From CAYYFV01 sp964451705 (GTDB lineage: Bacteria; Patescibacteriota; Gracilibacteria; UBA1369; GCA-2718715): a stretch of DNA of 25,544 nucleotides. The notes below the pieces were generated by a model that did no database searches, was not told the DNA's origin, and was given only the letters and a program-made list of their open reading frames with translations. Each line of letters starts with the position of its first letter. The first letter of the stretch is position 1. The stretch spans positions 1 to 25,544 of the forward strand of contig CAYVIV010000008.1 of the NCBI GenBank assembly GCA_964451705.1. Reading direction: 5' to 3'. Shown piece after piece: positions 1-7,890 of this stretch. The position numbers were made by a program, and so were the translations under genes.

Positions 1-12
1 GTGCAAAAGGAC

Positions 13-40
13 TTGATTTTTGTGCTAATTTGTTAATAAT
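13..40 (+). promoter_or_regulatory. Probable promoter of the ATP synthase operon
   Basis: A -35-like TTGATT (13-18) is followed after 16 bases by AATAAT (35-40), which matches five of six -10 consensus positions. Transcription would start near 47, giving a leader of about 15 bases before the atpI ATG at 62. The GGAGGGG at 41-47 lies too far from the ATG to be a normal ribosome binding site. Confidence 0.45.
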
Positions 41-61
41 GGAGGGGATTTATATTTATTT

Positions 62-310
62 ATGCCCAAGCCCGAACATAATAATAATTGTCAGAACTTC
101 TTTGAGAACCGTATAAAAATGTTTGTGCGGGTCACACTGATTTCCTTGGTGGTTTGTGGCTTAATGATTGGACTTGGCTATGTATTAGATCTATACTTTG
201 AGTCCAAACCAAAATTTTTGATTGCAGGTTTGGTGCTAGCCTTTCCGCTGACTCAATTTGCGGTCTATAAATATGTAAAAAAATTAACTGATAATTTATC
301 TAAAAAATAA
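62..310 (+). CDS. atpI: ATP synthase accessory protein AtpI-like
   Basis: An 82-residue protein with a short polar N-terminus and two predicted membrane helices (about residues 21-43 and 51-70). The second half, with G-Y-V-L-D in the first helix and a K-P-K-F-L turn before the second, resembles the small AtpI/ATPase_gene1 family encoded at the head of F-ATPase operons. Members of that family are thought to help assemble the c-ring or supply divalent cations to the complex. Position as first gene of the operon supports the call. It overlaps atpB by one base (TAATG), indicating translational coupling. No Shine-Dalgarno is seen. Sequence identity within this family is always weak, so assignment rests on size, topology and position. 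Confidence 0.75.
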   Translation: MPKPEHNNNCQNFFENRIKMFVRVTLISLVVCGLMIGLGYVLDLYFESKPKFLIAGLVLAFPLTQFAVYKYVKKLTDNLSKK

Positions 311-1104
311 TGTACCTATTAAGCTCTATTCCTGCTATTTCGATTAAATCCGCTACAGTCTTTACACTGTTTGGCTATGCTATAAATTCAGCTATGCTGG
401 GCATGTTTGTGGTAAATTTGATTCTGCTTGGATTTGGTATCTATATTTACAAGTCAGCCAGGATTATCCCCACAAAATTACAAGTGGTTTTTGAATCTAT
501 ATATGATTTTTTCCTTGCAAATTTGGTTTCGTCCTTTGGTTCGAAACAAGTTGCAGCCAAGTTTTTGCCTTTGATTTTAACTTTGTTCCTCTCTATTTTG
601 GTTGCGAATCAGTTCAGCTTAATCCCCCTACTGTCCGAACTGCATGTGGCTAGTGCTGGGGCGAGTACTTCTTTATTCTCAGTGCCTACTGCCGACTTTA
701 GTCTACCAATTTCTATGGCGCTATTTGTCGTGATTTTGTCTCATATTATAGCGCTTAGAATGAATCCTATTAAGCATATTTCTAACACATTCAAGTTAGC
801 GGAGATTTTTTCTATTAGGAGTTTTAAAGATCTTGGAAACTTGTGTTTAGAGTTGTTTCTTGGGATACTTGATATTGTTGGAGAATTTGCTAAGGTAATT
901 TCTCTTTCTGCTCGTTTATTTGGAAATGTACTTGCAGGAGAGCTGATGGTGTTGATAATTACTTATATAGCAATTTTCACCACGTACTTTGTACCAATTC
1001 CTTTTATTTTCCTCTCAATATTTTCTGGAGTGATTCAAGCGATTATATTCCCTTTGCTTACAGTACAATATTTGGCCGGAATGGTGGAGTCGGTAAAGAA
1101 TTAA
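310..1104 (+). CDS. atpB: F-type ATP synthase subunit a
   Basis: A 264-residue multi-pass membrane protein, the stator half of the ion channel in Fo. The family signature S-A-R-L-F-G-N-V-L-A-G-E is at residues 200-211, with the essential arginine at R202 and the conserved Glu at 211. A second conserved region has Q243 in the last helix (I-Q-A-I-I-F). About five or six membrane helices are predicted. Length is normal for bacterial subunit a. The ATG overlaps the atpI stop by one base. With subunit c it forms the path through which ions drive rotation; the adjacent c subunit suggests that this ion is Na+. Confidence 0.97.
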   Translation: MYLLSSIPAISIKSATVFTLFGYAINSAMLGMFVVNLILLGFGIYIYKSARIIPTKLQVVFESIYDFFLANLVSSFGSKQVAAKFLPLILTLFLSILVANQFSLIPLLSELHVASAGASTSLFSVPTADFSLPISMALFVVILSHIIALRMNPIKHISNTFKLAEIFSIRSFKDLGNLCLELFLGILDIVGEFAKVISLSARLFGNVLAGELMVLIITYIAIFTTYFVPIPFIFLSIFSGVIQAIIFPLLTVQYLAGMVESVKN

Positions 1105-1134
1105 ATTTTTTAATTAATATTAACCTAAATTAAA
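1105..1134 (+). promoter_or_regulatory. A/T-only leader before atpE
   Basis: This 30-base gap contains only two G/C bases, with a T-run at its start and short arms TTTAATT and AATTAAA that could pair. It has no Shine-Dalgarno. Most genes of the operon abut within 0-5 bases, so a spacer here is notable. The c subunit is needed in many copies, and an A/U-rich initiation enhancer before atpE is known in Escherichia coli; a similar role here is inference. Confidence 0.35.
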
Positions 1135-1365
1135 ATGGAAGTAGAAGCAGCAAGATTATTGGCAGCAGGTATCGCAATTGGTTTCGGAGCTATTGGTTCT
1201 GGTATTGGTGAAGGTATTATTGCTGGTAAAGCACTTGAAGCAATGTCAAGAAACCCAGAAACATCTTCGGATATCTTTTCTAAGATGTTTGTAGCCTTGG
1301 CTATTTGTGAATCTACAGCAATTTATGCACTAGTAGTTTCATTTATTATCCTATTTGCAGTATAA
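1135..1365 (+). CDS. atpE: F-type ATP synthase subunit c (rotor ring), predicted Na+ type
   Basis: A 76-residue hairpin of two membrane helices. Helix 1 has the glycine ladder G16, G18, G21, G23, G25, G27; the loop carries R39-N40-P41; helix 2 carries the ion-binding carboxylate E59 in C-E-S-T-A-I-Y. E59-S60-T61 and Y64 match the Na+ site of Ilyobacter tartaricus subunit c (E65, S66, T67, Y70). At the position of its Q32 this protein has a second acid, E26, exactly 33 residues before E59. A Glu pair at these two sites is the two-carboxylate Na+ motif known from Fusobacterium nucleatum. Identity is certain; ion choice is inferred from motif only. Confidence 0.97.
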   Translation: MEVEAARLLAAGIAIGFGAIGSGIGEGIIAGKALEAMSRNPETSSDIFSKMFVALAICESTAIYALVVSFIILFAV

Positions 1366-1378
1366 CAACTATATTATT

Positions 1379-1873
1379 ATGGATGGCTTAGACCAATTGG
1401 GTATTAGTTTAGATAGCATTTTAATCTACTTAGTTAACTATGGAGTGTTATTAGCTGTGCTAAGCTACCTACTGTATAAACCAATCAATAATTTTACGAC
1501 TAAAAGACGTGAAACTATTAAAGGCCAGCTTGAACAAGCTTCTGATATTAAAAAGGAGTTTGAACAAGAGTTGGAAAATTTAAAGGCCGAAAAACTGTTG
1601 GCCGAAAAACAGTTACAATCTGAGTTAAAGTCTATGAAAGAATATATCTCAGACAAGAAAAAGGAACTACTAGAAGAGATCGACTCTAAACGCAGTCAAA
1701 TGCTAGAGAAGGCTCAGCAAGAAATTGACGAAGCCAAGGCTAGCATGATTAAGGAAGTTGAAACAGACTTACTGAAAAAAATGTCTCAAATCATACTAGA
1801 GGTTCTTAATAACAAAGTACCAGCTGAAGTTATCACCGAAAGTGTGAGCGAGGCTTGGGCTGAATATAAATAA
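1379..1873 (+). CDS. atpF: F-type ATP synthase subunit b (peripheral stalk)
   Basis: From the ATG at 1379 this gives 164 residues: one N-terminal membrane helix (about residues 12-32), then a long charged, heptad-like coiled coil rich in Lys and Glu (about 40-125), then a C-terminal region that would contact subunit delta. This is the standard architecture of subunit b, which holds the catalytic head still against rotation. An in-frame TTG at 1355 would overlap the end of atpE and add eight residues; the ATG is preferred because family members begin just before the membrane helix. There are 13 bases between the atpE stop and this start and no Shine-Dalgarno. Confidence 0.93.
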   Translation: MDGLDQLGISLDSILIYLVNYGVLLAVLSYLLYKPINNFTTKRRETIKGQLEQASDIKKEFEQELENLKAEKLLAEKQLQSELKSMKEYISDKKKELLEEIDSKRSQMLEKAQQEIDEAKASMIKEVETDLLKKMSQIILEVLNNKVPAEVITESVSEAWAEYK

Positions 1874-1877
1874 AGCT

Positions 1878-2552
1878 ATGAATTTAGAACAACTTATTAC
1901 AACTCTAATGGTAGAGTTACTACAATTTATTAAGGATAACCCAGATTTTTTTGATCTGGATGCCAAGCAAACCCAAACTGTCTTTGATAGAGCGTGCCTG
2001 TCTGCCTTTTCACGAGAATACTTGTTAGATTCTGATATGCAGCAAATCTTTGATGATATTGGAGGTTTAACAAAATACCTGAAACATTCTGTAAAACTGG
2101 ATAACTCTAATGTTTTAGCTCAGCACTTGGCTAGGTTTTTGTGTAAACAATACAACATGGCTGTGATCAGTTTAGATAAGTCATTTGCTAACTTGGATGC
2201 AGCTGCACAAGCAGAAAAGATTGACCATGTATTCAAATCTAACAACAAAGTAACTTTGGCTGTAAAGGATTTGTTTTTACAAGGAAATTTTGATTCACTT
2301 GCAAAAATGTTTGGCACATACCTTGGAAACTTTGAAGACTTTAAAAACATTATTGTCCAAATCCCACTAGATGTAGATGCATCTTTACGACGTAACATGG
2401 TCACTAAATTTAATGATAAGTTTGGTGAGCTATCCCTTGTCAATGTTCAGATTAACCAGAGAATTGTTGGAGGCCTAAGGGTCTTTGTTAATGGAGAGTT
2501 AACTGACTTATCTTGGCATAGGAAAATTGAAACTTTAACTAAAACAAATTAA
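1878..2552 (+). CDS. atpH: F-type ATP synthase subunit delta (OSCP-like), extended
   Basis: A 224-residue protein, longer than the usual 175-185 for delta. The C-terminal strand region I-N-Q-R-I-V-G-G-L-R-V-F-V-N-G-E (about residues 192-207) is the diagnostic delta/OSCP motif, followed by a short helix ending in a Trp-His-Arg-Lys run. The helical N-terminal domain, which in the family binds the top of the alpha subunits, is poorly conserved here and probably holds the extra length. It lies between atpF (4-base gap) and atpA (1-base gap), exactly where delta is expected. Confident from the C-terminal motif plus position; the N-terminal half could not be matched residue by residue. Confidence 0.88.
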   Translation: MNLEQLITTLMVELLQFIKDNPDFFDLDAKQTQTVFDRACLSAFSREYLLDSDMQQIFDDIGGLTKYLKHSVKLDNSNVLAQHLARFLCKQYNMAVISLDKSFANLDAAAQAEKIDHVFKSNNKVTLAVKDLFLQGNFDSLAKMFGTYLGNFEDFKNIIVQIPLDVDASLRRNMVTKFNDKFGELSLVNVQINQRIVGGLRVFVNGELTDLSWHRKIETLTKTN

Positions 2553-2553
2553 T

Positions 2554-4062
2554 ATGACTAATAAAGCACTGTCTGGTTTCTTGAATAATCTTGATGATTT
2601 GCTTGTAGAAGTTTCTAAGGCAGATCCTGCAGTAGAGACTAATCGTGGTTACATTGATTCTTATAAAGATGGTGTAATTGCAATTCGTGGTCTTTCTACC
2701 TTGAAAATGAGCGAGGTAGTTGAGATAGAAGGTGTTGGATCGAAGGCACTAGTTATGAACTTAGAGAAAGACGTTGCTTACGCACTTGTCTTACAAAAAA
2801 GTAATCAAATCACAGAAGGTTTATTTGTAACTGCAACGGGCAGCACACTGGGCCTACCAGTAGATGATAGCATTATCGGACGTGTGGTAGATGCAGTTGG
2901 GGCGCCTCTAGATGGCAAAGCCCCGATCAAGGCAAAAACCACTATGCCACATGAAAACATGGCACCCGATGTAATGGCACGTAAATCTGTACACGAACCT
3001 GTGCAAACTGGAATTTTGGCAATCGATGCTATGGTTCCAATTGGCCGAGGTCAAAGAGAATTAATTATTGGAGACAGACAAACAGGAAAGACTGCTGTAG
3101 CTCTAGACACTATTATTAGCCAAAAAGGCCAAGATATGATTTGTGTTTATGTATCTGTCGCACAAAGAGATGGTAAACTTGCCCAAGTTATTGAAAAGTT
3201 AAAAGCTCATGATGCTATGGAATATACCACTGTAGTATCTGCTAGTGCTACAAGCTCTGCAGTAATGCAATTTTTGGCACCTTATGCTGGTGTCGCAATT
3301 GCAGAATACTTTATGCAAAAAGGCAAACATGTCTTAGTGGTCTATGATGATTTATCTAAACATGCCGTGGCTTACCGTGAAATGTCCCTACTACTAAGAA
3401 GACCACCAGGCCGCGAAGCTTACCCAGGTGATGTATTTTACTTGCATTCTCGTTTACTTGAGCGAGCAGCAAAATTAAATGAAGAAAATGGTTCAGGGAG
3501 TATTACAGCCCTGCCAATTATTGAAACTCAAGCAAATGATGTTTCAGCTTATATTCCAACTAACGTGATTTCTATTACAGATGGGCAAATCTTTTTGCAG
3601 TCTGACCTCTTTAATAAAGGTGTCAGGCCAGCTATTGCAGCTGGTGTTTCTGTTTCGCGTGTTGGTGGAGCAGCTCAGACTAAACTAGTTAAAAAACTTT
3701 CTGGATCTGTGCGTCTAGACCTTGCTCAATACTATGAACTCGAGGCATTTAGCCAATTTGCATCTGAACTAGATGAAGCCACCAAGGCAAAACTAACTCG
3801 TGGTTCTCGAGTAGTAGAAGCTTTAAAGCAAGATGAAAATAAACCTTGGTCACTATACCAAGAAGCTGTAATTTTATTTGCAGCATCTAAGGGTTATCTT
3901 GATAAAGTTGAACTACAGGAAGTTCACCCAAAACTACAATCACTATTTGCATTAATCGAAAGTTCTCATAAGTCTTTTATTGAAGAAGTCGACAAAGATA
4001 AGGCTTTAACTGACTCTATAAAAACACAACTTGAGGACATTGTATCTAACTTCTTTAAATAG
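2554..4062 (+). CDS. atpA: F-type ATP synthase subunit alpha
   Basis: A full-length 502-residue alpha subunit of the F1 head. Visible motifs are the P-loop G-D-R-Q-T-G-K-T (173-180), Walker B L-V-V-Y-D-D (261-266), the R-R-P-P-G-R-E-A-Y-P-G-D stretch (282-293) and the arginine-finger region S-V-S-R-V-G-G (366-372, R369), which completes the neighbouring beta catalytic site. Alpha binds nucleotide without turning it over and forms the alpha3beta3 hexamer with atpD. It starts one base after the atpH stop and ends two bases before atpG. The stop is TAG. Confidence 0.98.
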   Translation: MTNKALSGFLNNLDDLLVEVSKADPAVETNRGYIDSYKDGVIAIRGLSTLKMSEVVEIEGVGSKALVMNLEKDVAYALVLQKSNQITEGLFVTATGSTLGLPVDDSIIGRVVDAVGAPLDGKAPIKAKTTMPHENMAPDVMARKSVHEPVQTGILAIDAMVPIGRGQRELIIGDRQTGKTAVALDTIISQKGQDMICVYVSVAQRDGKLAQVIEKLKAHDAMEYTTVVSASATSSAVMQFLAPYAGVAIAEYFMQKGKHVLVVYDDLSKHAVAYREMSLLLRRPPGREAYPGDVFYLHSRLLERAAKLNEENGSGSITALPIIETQANDVSAYIPTNVISITDGQIFLQSDLFNKGVRPAIAAGVSVSRVGGAAQTKLVKKLSGSVRLDLAQYYELEAFSQFASELDEATKAKLTRGSRVVEALKQDENKPWSLYQEAVILFAASKGYLDKVELQEVHPKLQSLFALIESSHKSFIEEVDKDKALTDSIKTQLEDIVSNFFK

Positions 4063-4064
4063 TT

Positions 4065-4949
4065 ATGTCTCTATTAGAAATTAAAAAGAAAATTTCTGGC
4101 GTAAAAAATACACGCAAAATCACAAAAGCAATGCAACTTGTAGCAGCTTCTAAACGAATTCAATTTCAAAAAAAGGCTGTATCTACTAGAGAGTTTGTGG
4201 CAAAACAGCTATGTGTACTGGCAAACAATATGTCTGCTGACTCTAAAAGTATTTTTACAGAGCATAGAAAGTCAGGATACACTGCATATGTCTTGTATTC
4301 TTCGGATAAAGGATTGTGTGGCGCGTTGAATACAAAGCTTATTAACTGCCTTTTTAGATCTGAAGAGTGGAAAAATACAGCTGAATCTGAAAAAAAGCTA
4401 GTAGTAATTGGAAACAAGGCTAAAACTGCTGCGAATTCAAGAGATATTGCAATTTTAAAATCTTTTGTAAAGATATCAGAAGCTATGTCAGAACTCGAAG
4501 CACTAGAGCTAGTTTCGGAAATAATTTCTATCTACTTAGACCCGAAGTGCAAGCAAGTTAAGATTGTGGCACCTCACTATAAAAATTCATTTACCTTCTA
4601 CCCTGTTATCAAGACTTTCCTACCTTTTAGCGAAGAAATGCTAGAAACTCATATAGGTAGTATGGAACTTGAGATTACTCCCAAAAATCATGATTTTATG
4701 ATATTTGAACCAAGCGCCGAGGTGGTTTTAGATAAGCTATATCAACAAATTGTGCAAGCTTTGTTTTTGCAAGCACTATATGAACTAAAGGCTTCTGAAT
4801 ACTCTTCGCGTATGATTGCTATGAAAAATGCGACTGACTCTGCAGATAAAATTATCAAAAATCTAACTCTGGACTTAAATAAAGCAAGGCAAGCTGCTAT
4901 AACTCAAGAAATTGCTGAATTAGCAGGAGCACAGGCTGCGATGAATTAA
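4065..4949 (+). CDS. atpG: F-type ATP synthase subunit gamma (central shaft)
   Basis: A 294-residue protein with both family ends intact. The N-terminal helix has K-I-S-G-V-K-N-T-R-K-I-T-K-A-M-Q-L-V-A-A-S-K (residues 9-30, read discontinuously as motif positions) and the C-terminal helix has S-R-M-I-A-M-K-N-A-T-D-S-A (249-261) followed by L-D-L-N-K-A-R-Q-A. These two helices form the rotating coiled coil inside the alpha3beta3 head. The middle Rossmann-like part is more divergent, as usual. Length is normal. Gap to atpA is two bases and to atpD 28 bases. Confidence 0.97.
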   Translation: MSLLEIKKKISGVKNTRKITKAMQLVAASKRIQFQKKAVSTREFVAKQLCVLANNMSADSKSIFTEHRKSGYTAYVLYSSDKGLCGALNTKLINCLFRSEEWKNTAESEKKLVVIGNKAKTAANSRDIAILKSFVKISEAMSELEALELVSEIISIYLDPKCKQVKIVAPHYKNSFTFYPVIKTFLPFSEEMLETHIGSMELEITPKNHDFMIFEPSAEVVLDKLYQQIVQALFLQALYELKASEYSSRMIAMKNATDSADKIIKNLTLDLNKARQAAITQEIAELAGAQAAMN

Positions 4950-4977
4950 ACTATTTATTATTAATTATATTCTTAAA
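4950..4977 (+). promoter_or_regulatory. A/T-rich leader before atpD
   Basis: This 28-base spacer has only two G/C bases and ends in AAA directly before the ATG, like the leader of atpE. It shows no promoter pair, hairpin or Shine-Dalgarno. Together with the atpE leader it is one of only two gaps of about 30 bases inside the operon. A role in raising translation of atpD is inferred only. Confidence 0.3.
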
Positions 4978-6384
4978 ATGAGTGACAATAAAACACTAAA
5001 GAAAGGCAAGGTTACCAGGATCATTGGTGTTGTGGTAGATGTCTACTTTCCAGATCACACTCCAAACCAACTAAACGCCCTAACTATAACGCATGGTGAT
5101 AACACTATTACCTTAGAAGTTCAGGCTCACTTGGGTGATGGTTTGGTAAGAACAATTGCTATGTCTTCTACAGACGGACTCTCTACAGACCAAGAAGTAG
5201 TGGATACTGGTAGAACTATAACTGTACCAGTGGGTATGGAATCTCTTGGGCGTGTATTTAACGTAACTGGAGATCTAATAGATGGTGGCAAACCACTATC
5301 TAAAGATGTAGAAAGACGTGAGATCCACTCACCTGCTCCAGCTCTAATTGAACAAAGCTCTACTGTCGAAATCTTTGAAACTGGTATTAAAGTGATTGAC
5401 TTGCTTTGCCCATTTATTAAGGGTGGAAAAGTTGGACTTTTTGGTGGTGCTGGTGTTGGTAAGACTGTAATTATCCAAGAGTTAATTCACAATGTAGCAT
5501 TAAGCCATGGTGGTTACTCTGTATTTGCTGGTGTAGGAGAACGTACACGTGAAGGAAATGATATTATACAGGAAATGAATGACTCAGGTGTAATAGATAA
5601 ATTAGCAATGGTCTTTGGACAAATGAACGAACCTCCTGGTGCACGTATGCGTGTCGCATTAACAGGCTTAACTATTGCAGAAAAATTTAGGGATGACGGC
5701 AATGATATCTTAATGTTTGTAGATAATATCTTTAGATTTACCCAAGCAGGTTCAGAAGTTTCTGCTCTACTTGGACGTTTACCGTCTGCTGTAGGTTACC
5801 AACCTACTCTTGCTACCGATATGGCCGCTTTGCAAGAGAGAATTACCTCTACAAAGAAAGGTTCAATTACCTCTATTCAGGCTGTATATGTACCTGCTGA
5901 TGATATTACAGACCCTGCTCCAGCTACGACTTTTGGTCATTTAGATTCTACAGTGGTACTGTCTCGTGGGATGGCCTCACTTGGACTATACCCTGCTGTT
6001 GACCCGCTTGACTCTAGATCTACTGCTTTGAAGGCTGATCTAGTAGGTAAAAATCACTACGATGTAGCTTTAAAAGTTCAACAAATGCTGCAACGTTACA
6101 AGGAACTGCAAGACGTGATTGCTATTCTTGGAATGGATGAATTGTCTGATGAAGATAAATTAGCAGTATTCAGAGCGAGAAAGCTTCAAAAATTCCTAAC
6201 ACAAAATCTACACGTTGCTGAGCAATTTACAGGTACACCGGGCCAATATATTAAAGCAGAAGATACTGTAAAAGGTTGTACTGCAATTATGGATGGTGAA
6301 TATGACCATGTAGATGAAGATCTGTTCTACTTAGCTGGTACTATCGAAGAAGTAGTAGAGAGATTTGAAAACAAAACTAAATAA
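4978..6384 (+). CDS. atpD: F-type ATP synthase subunit beta (catalytic)
   Basis: A 468-residue catalytic subunit that makes or hydrolyses ATP. The P-loop G-G-A-G-V-G-K-T is at 156-163, the catalytic glutamate is E188 in G-E-R-T-R-E-G-N-D, Walker B is I-L-M-F-V-D-N (244-250), and the lever segment D-E-L-S-D-E-D sits near residue 385. All residues needed for catalysis are present. The N-terminus has a short Lys-rich extension (about ten residues) before the beta barrel begins at K-V-T-R-I-I-G. Length is normal. The atpC start follows after five bases. Confidence 0.98.
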   Translation: MSDNKTLKKGKVTRIIGVVVDVYFPDHTPNQLNALTITHGDNTITLEVQAHLGDGLVRTIAMSSTDGLSTDQEVVDTGRTITVPVGMESLGRVFNVTGDLIDGGKPLSKDVERREIHSPAPALIEQSSTVEIFETGIKVIDLLCPFIKGGKVGLFGGAGVGKTVIIQELIHNVALSHGGYSVFAGVGERTREGNDIIQEMNDSGVIDKLAMVFGQMNEPPGARMRVALTGLTIAEKFRDDGNDILMFVDNIFRFTQAGSEVSALLGRLPSAVGYQPTLATDMAALQERITSTKKGSITSIQAVYVPADDITDPAPATTFGHLDSTVVLSRGMASLGLYPAVDPLDSRSTALKADLVGKNHYDVALKVQQMLQRYKELQDVIAILGMDELSDEDKLAVFRARKLQKFLTQNLHVAEQFTGTPGQYIKAEDTVKGCTAIMDGEYDHVDEDLFYLAGTIEEVVERFENKTK

Positions 6385-6389
6385 ATACT

Positions 6390-6788
6390 ATGAATTTATT
6401 TCAATTAGAAATCCAAACACCGCTGCAATCTGTTTTTTCTGGAGAAGTTGCCAAAGTCCATATGCGAAGCGATGGTGGAGATATGGAACTGATGGCTAGG
6501 CATGCAGACCTAACAACGAGCATAAGTTTCTCCCCACTTGTTGTGCAGCATGGTGAAATCACAGAAATTTTTATACTTAGGAATGCAATTGCCTGCTTTG
6601 ACAACAGGGCTAATAAGCTGACTATTTTAGCACTATATGCTCAACTAGATAAGCAAGTAGATGTATCTGGATCTCAAGACATGCTACTACAAATTAAAGA
6701 TATGCTCAAGAACCCAGATAAATTAAACCAATATCAAATCAAATATCTAGAAAACCAAAAAATAGCTCTAGAAAAACAACTCTCATAA
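6390..6788 (+). CDS. atpC: F-type ATP synthase subunit epsilon
   Basis: A 132-residue protein with the expected two parts: an N-terminal beta sandwich (about 1-85), recognisable from F-Q-L-E-I-Q-T-P, V-F-S-G-E-V and the G-G-D-M-E-L-M-A-R-H-A-D stretch, then a charged helical C-terminal part (about 90-132). Epsilon links gamma to the c-ring and its C-terminal helices can inhibit ATP hydrolysis. It is the last gene of the operon and is followed by a hairpin terminator. Divergent in sequence, as this subunit usually is, but size and position are decisive. Confidence 0.92.
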   Translation: MNLFQLEIQTPLQSVFSGEVAKVHMRSDGGDMELMARHADLTTSISFSPLVVQHGEITEIFILRNAIACFDNRANKLTILALYAQLDKQVDVSGSQDMLLQIKDMLKNPDKLNQYQIKYLENQKIALEKQLS

Positions 6789-6815
6789 TCTAGGGCAGCA
6801 ACTTTGAGCCTTAAA

Positions 6816-6843
6816 AAAAACCCACTGAGTAATGTGGGTTTTT
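6816..6843. terminator. Bidirectional intrinsic terminator
   Basis: A perfect 10-bp stem (6816-6825 with 6834-6843) encloses the 8-base loop TGAGTAAT. The core CCCAC/GTGGG is flanked by A and T runs, so it can terminate both the ATP synthase operon from the left and the convergent gene ending at 6863 from the right. Confidence 0.9.
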
Positions 6844-6862
6844 AGTTGCCTATTTTAGCTGC

Positions 6863-7711
6863 CTATTTATTGATACTGGGCAAAGCTTCTCCTGCTGGCT
6901 CTACTGGCAATGGCTCAGTTGGTTCTGGGATCGGGATCACTACTGGCTGTTGTGGTTCTGGAATAATTTCTATAGGTTCAATTATGGGAACCTCTACGAC
7001 CTGAGGAATGATTTTGGTAGGAGCAACCTGTTGCTGAACTGCTTTTATTGCTGTGACTGGTACTGGCTTTTGTATGTAGTTGTGGTAGTAGTAATACAGC
7101 CCATAGCCGCCACCTATAACTAGAATAATAAAGAGAATCAGTGGTAAGACAGATGATTTTCTTTTGTATATATGTGAATTGTCATCACCCTGGTATAAGG
7201 AGTCTATTTTACTGCCAATTTGCTCTAGAGACTCAGGTTCAACTGGCTGCGAGGCTGTCTCTACTGAACTTGCTGCTACGGTCGGTTTCTCTTGTGTTGG
7301 CTCTTTAGATACTTCTTGTGTTGATTCTTGTGGCTGCTCTTCAGCTAGCTCTGCTGAGTCATCTAGACTGGAATCTGTTGAAGTTGTTGTGGTTTGATTA
7401 TCCTCTGGTGCCTCTTGGCTATCTTGCATGTTTGCTTCAGTTTTTCCTTCAATGCTTTCTTGGGTGTTTTCCTCGGTTTTTTCTGCAGGTGTTTCTTGGG
7501 TGTTTTCTTCGGTTTTTGTAGGTGGTTCTTGTTCTTGCGCGTTTTCTTGAGTAGTTTCAGTGGGTGAGGTGTCATGCTCTAGTTCAGCAAATGCTTGTGT
7601 AATTAAATCTGCCTTATACCCATGAGATTGTAGGTATTCAGTAAGTTCTGCCTGTGTGTGACCTGTGGCTTGAGCCTGCTTAATCCAGGTTTTTAATTGA
7701 TCTAATTGCAT
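6863..7711 (-). CDS. Single-pass membrane protein with acidic low-complexity arm
   Basis: A 282-residue protein of unknown function in four parts. Residues 1-46 form a small helical module with the pattern L-K-T-W-I ... G-H-T-Q-A-E-L ... L-Q-S-H-G-Y ... I-T-Q-A-F, a type I associate with CPR membrane proteins. Residues 47-170 are acidic, rich in Glu, Gln and Thr, with repeated E-N-T-Q-E units. A basic Y-K-R-K patch (182-185) precedes a membrane helix (about 188-210). The C-terminus (215-282) is rich in Pro, Val, Ile and Glu. The positive-inside rule places the N-terminal arm in the cytoplasm and the Pro-rich tail outside. It diverges from the calpain-like gene and ends in TAG. Confidence 0.85.
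   Translation of the reverse strand: MQLDQLKTWIKQAQATGHTQAELTEYLQSHGYKADLITQAFAELEHDTSPTETTQENAQEQEPPTKTEENTQETPAEKTEENTQESIEGKTEANMQDSQEAPEDNQTTTTSTDSSLDDSAELAEEQPQESTQEVSKEPTQEKPTVAASSVETASQPVEPESLEQIGSKIDSLYQGDDNSHIYKRKSSVLPLILFIILVIGGGYGLYYYYHNYIQKPVPVTAIKAVQQQVAPTKIIPQVVEVPIIEPIEIIPEPQQPVVIPIPEPTEPLPVEPAGEALPSINK
7457..7520. repeat. Degenerate tandem repeat inside the acidic arm
   Basis: Two imperfect copies of a roughly 40-base unit (sharing cttgggtgtttt, c/t, ctcggttttt) encode the repeated T-E-E-N-T-Q-E segments of the membrane protein on the minus strand. They explain the long spurious open frames on the other strands here. Confidence 0.6.
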
Positions 7712-7770
7712 TGAAATAAAATTACTCTACTATAAACATTGTATAGTTTTAGAATTTTTTAGCAAATCTG

Positions 7771-7809
7771 CTTTTGATTCGCTTATCAAAAGAATACAAT
7801 CTTTTTGAT
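7771..7809. promoter_or_regulatory. Inverted-repeat operator candidate between divergent genes
   Basis: CTTTTGAT (7771-7778) and ATCAAAAG (7785-7792) form a perfect 8-bp inverted repeat around TCGCTT. A third, slightly stretched copy, CTTTTTGAT, lies at 7801-7809 and can also pair with the middle copy. The cluster is 25-60 bases upstream of the promoter of the 908-residue gene and upstream of the divergent membrane-protein gene, a position typical for a shared regulator site. No T-run follows closely enough for a clean terminator. Confidence 0.4.
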
Positions 7810-7833
7810 TTTTCATTTTTTAGCCTTCCTGGC

Positions 7834-7862
7834 TTGACTAACACTTGATATAAGTGTATAGT
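7834..7862 (+). promoter_or_regulatory. Strong sigma-70-like promoter of the calpain-like gene
   Basis: TTGACT (7834-7839, five of six consensus bases) is separated by exactly 17 bases from TATAGT (7857-7862, five of six). The expected start near 7869 gives a leader of about 21 bases before the ATG at 7891, without a Shine-Dalgarno sequence. Confidence 0.75.
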
Positions 7863-7890
7863 CTTTTATAATTAAAACTCTTGTTTTCTT

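Noticed and set aside
41..47. GGAGGGG as Shine-Dalgarno of atpI
   Set aside because: It ends about 14 bases before the ATG, too far for normal pairing, and no other gene shows such a motif; it also overlaps the expected transcription start.
7164..7575. Several open frames antisense or out of frame to the acidic-arm gene
   Set aside because: They arise from the low-complexity repeats of the real gene; their translations are skewed to Cys/Leu/Phe or Lys/Pro runs and have no domain features.
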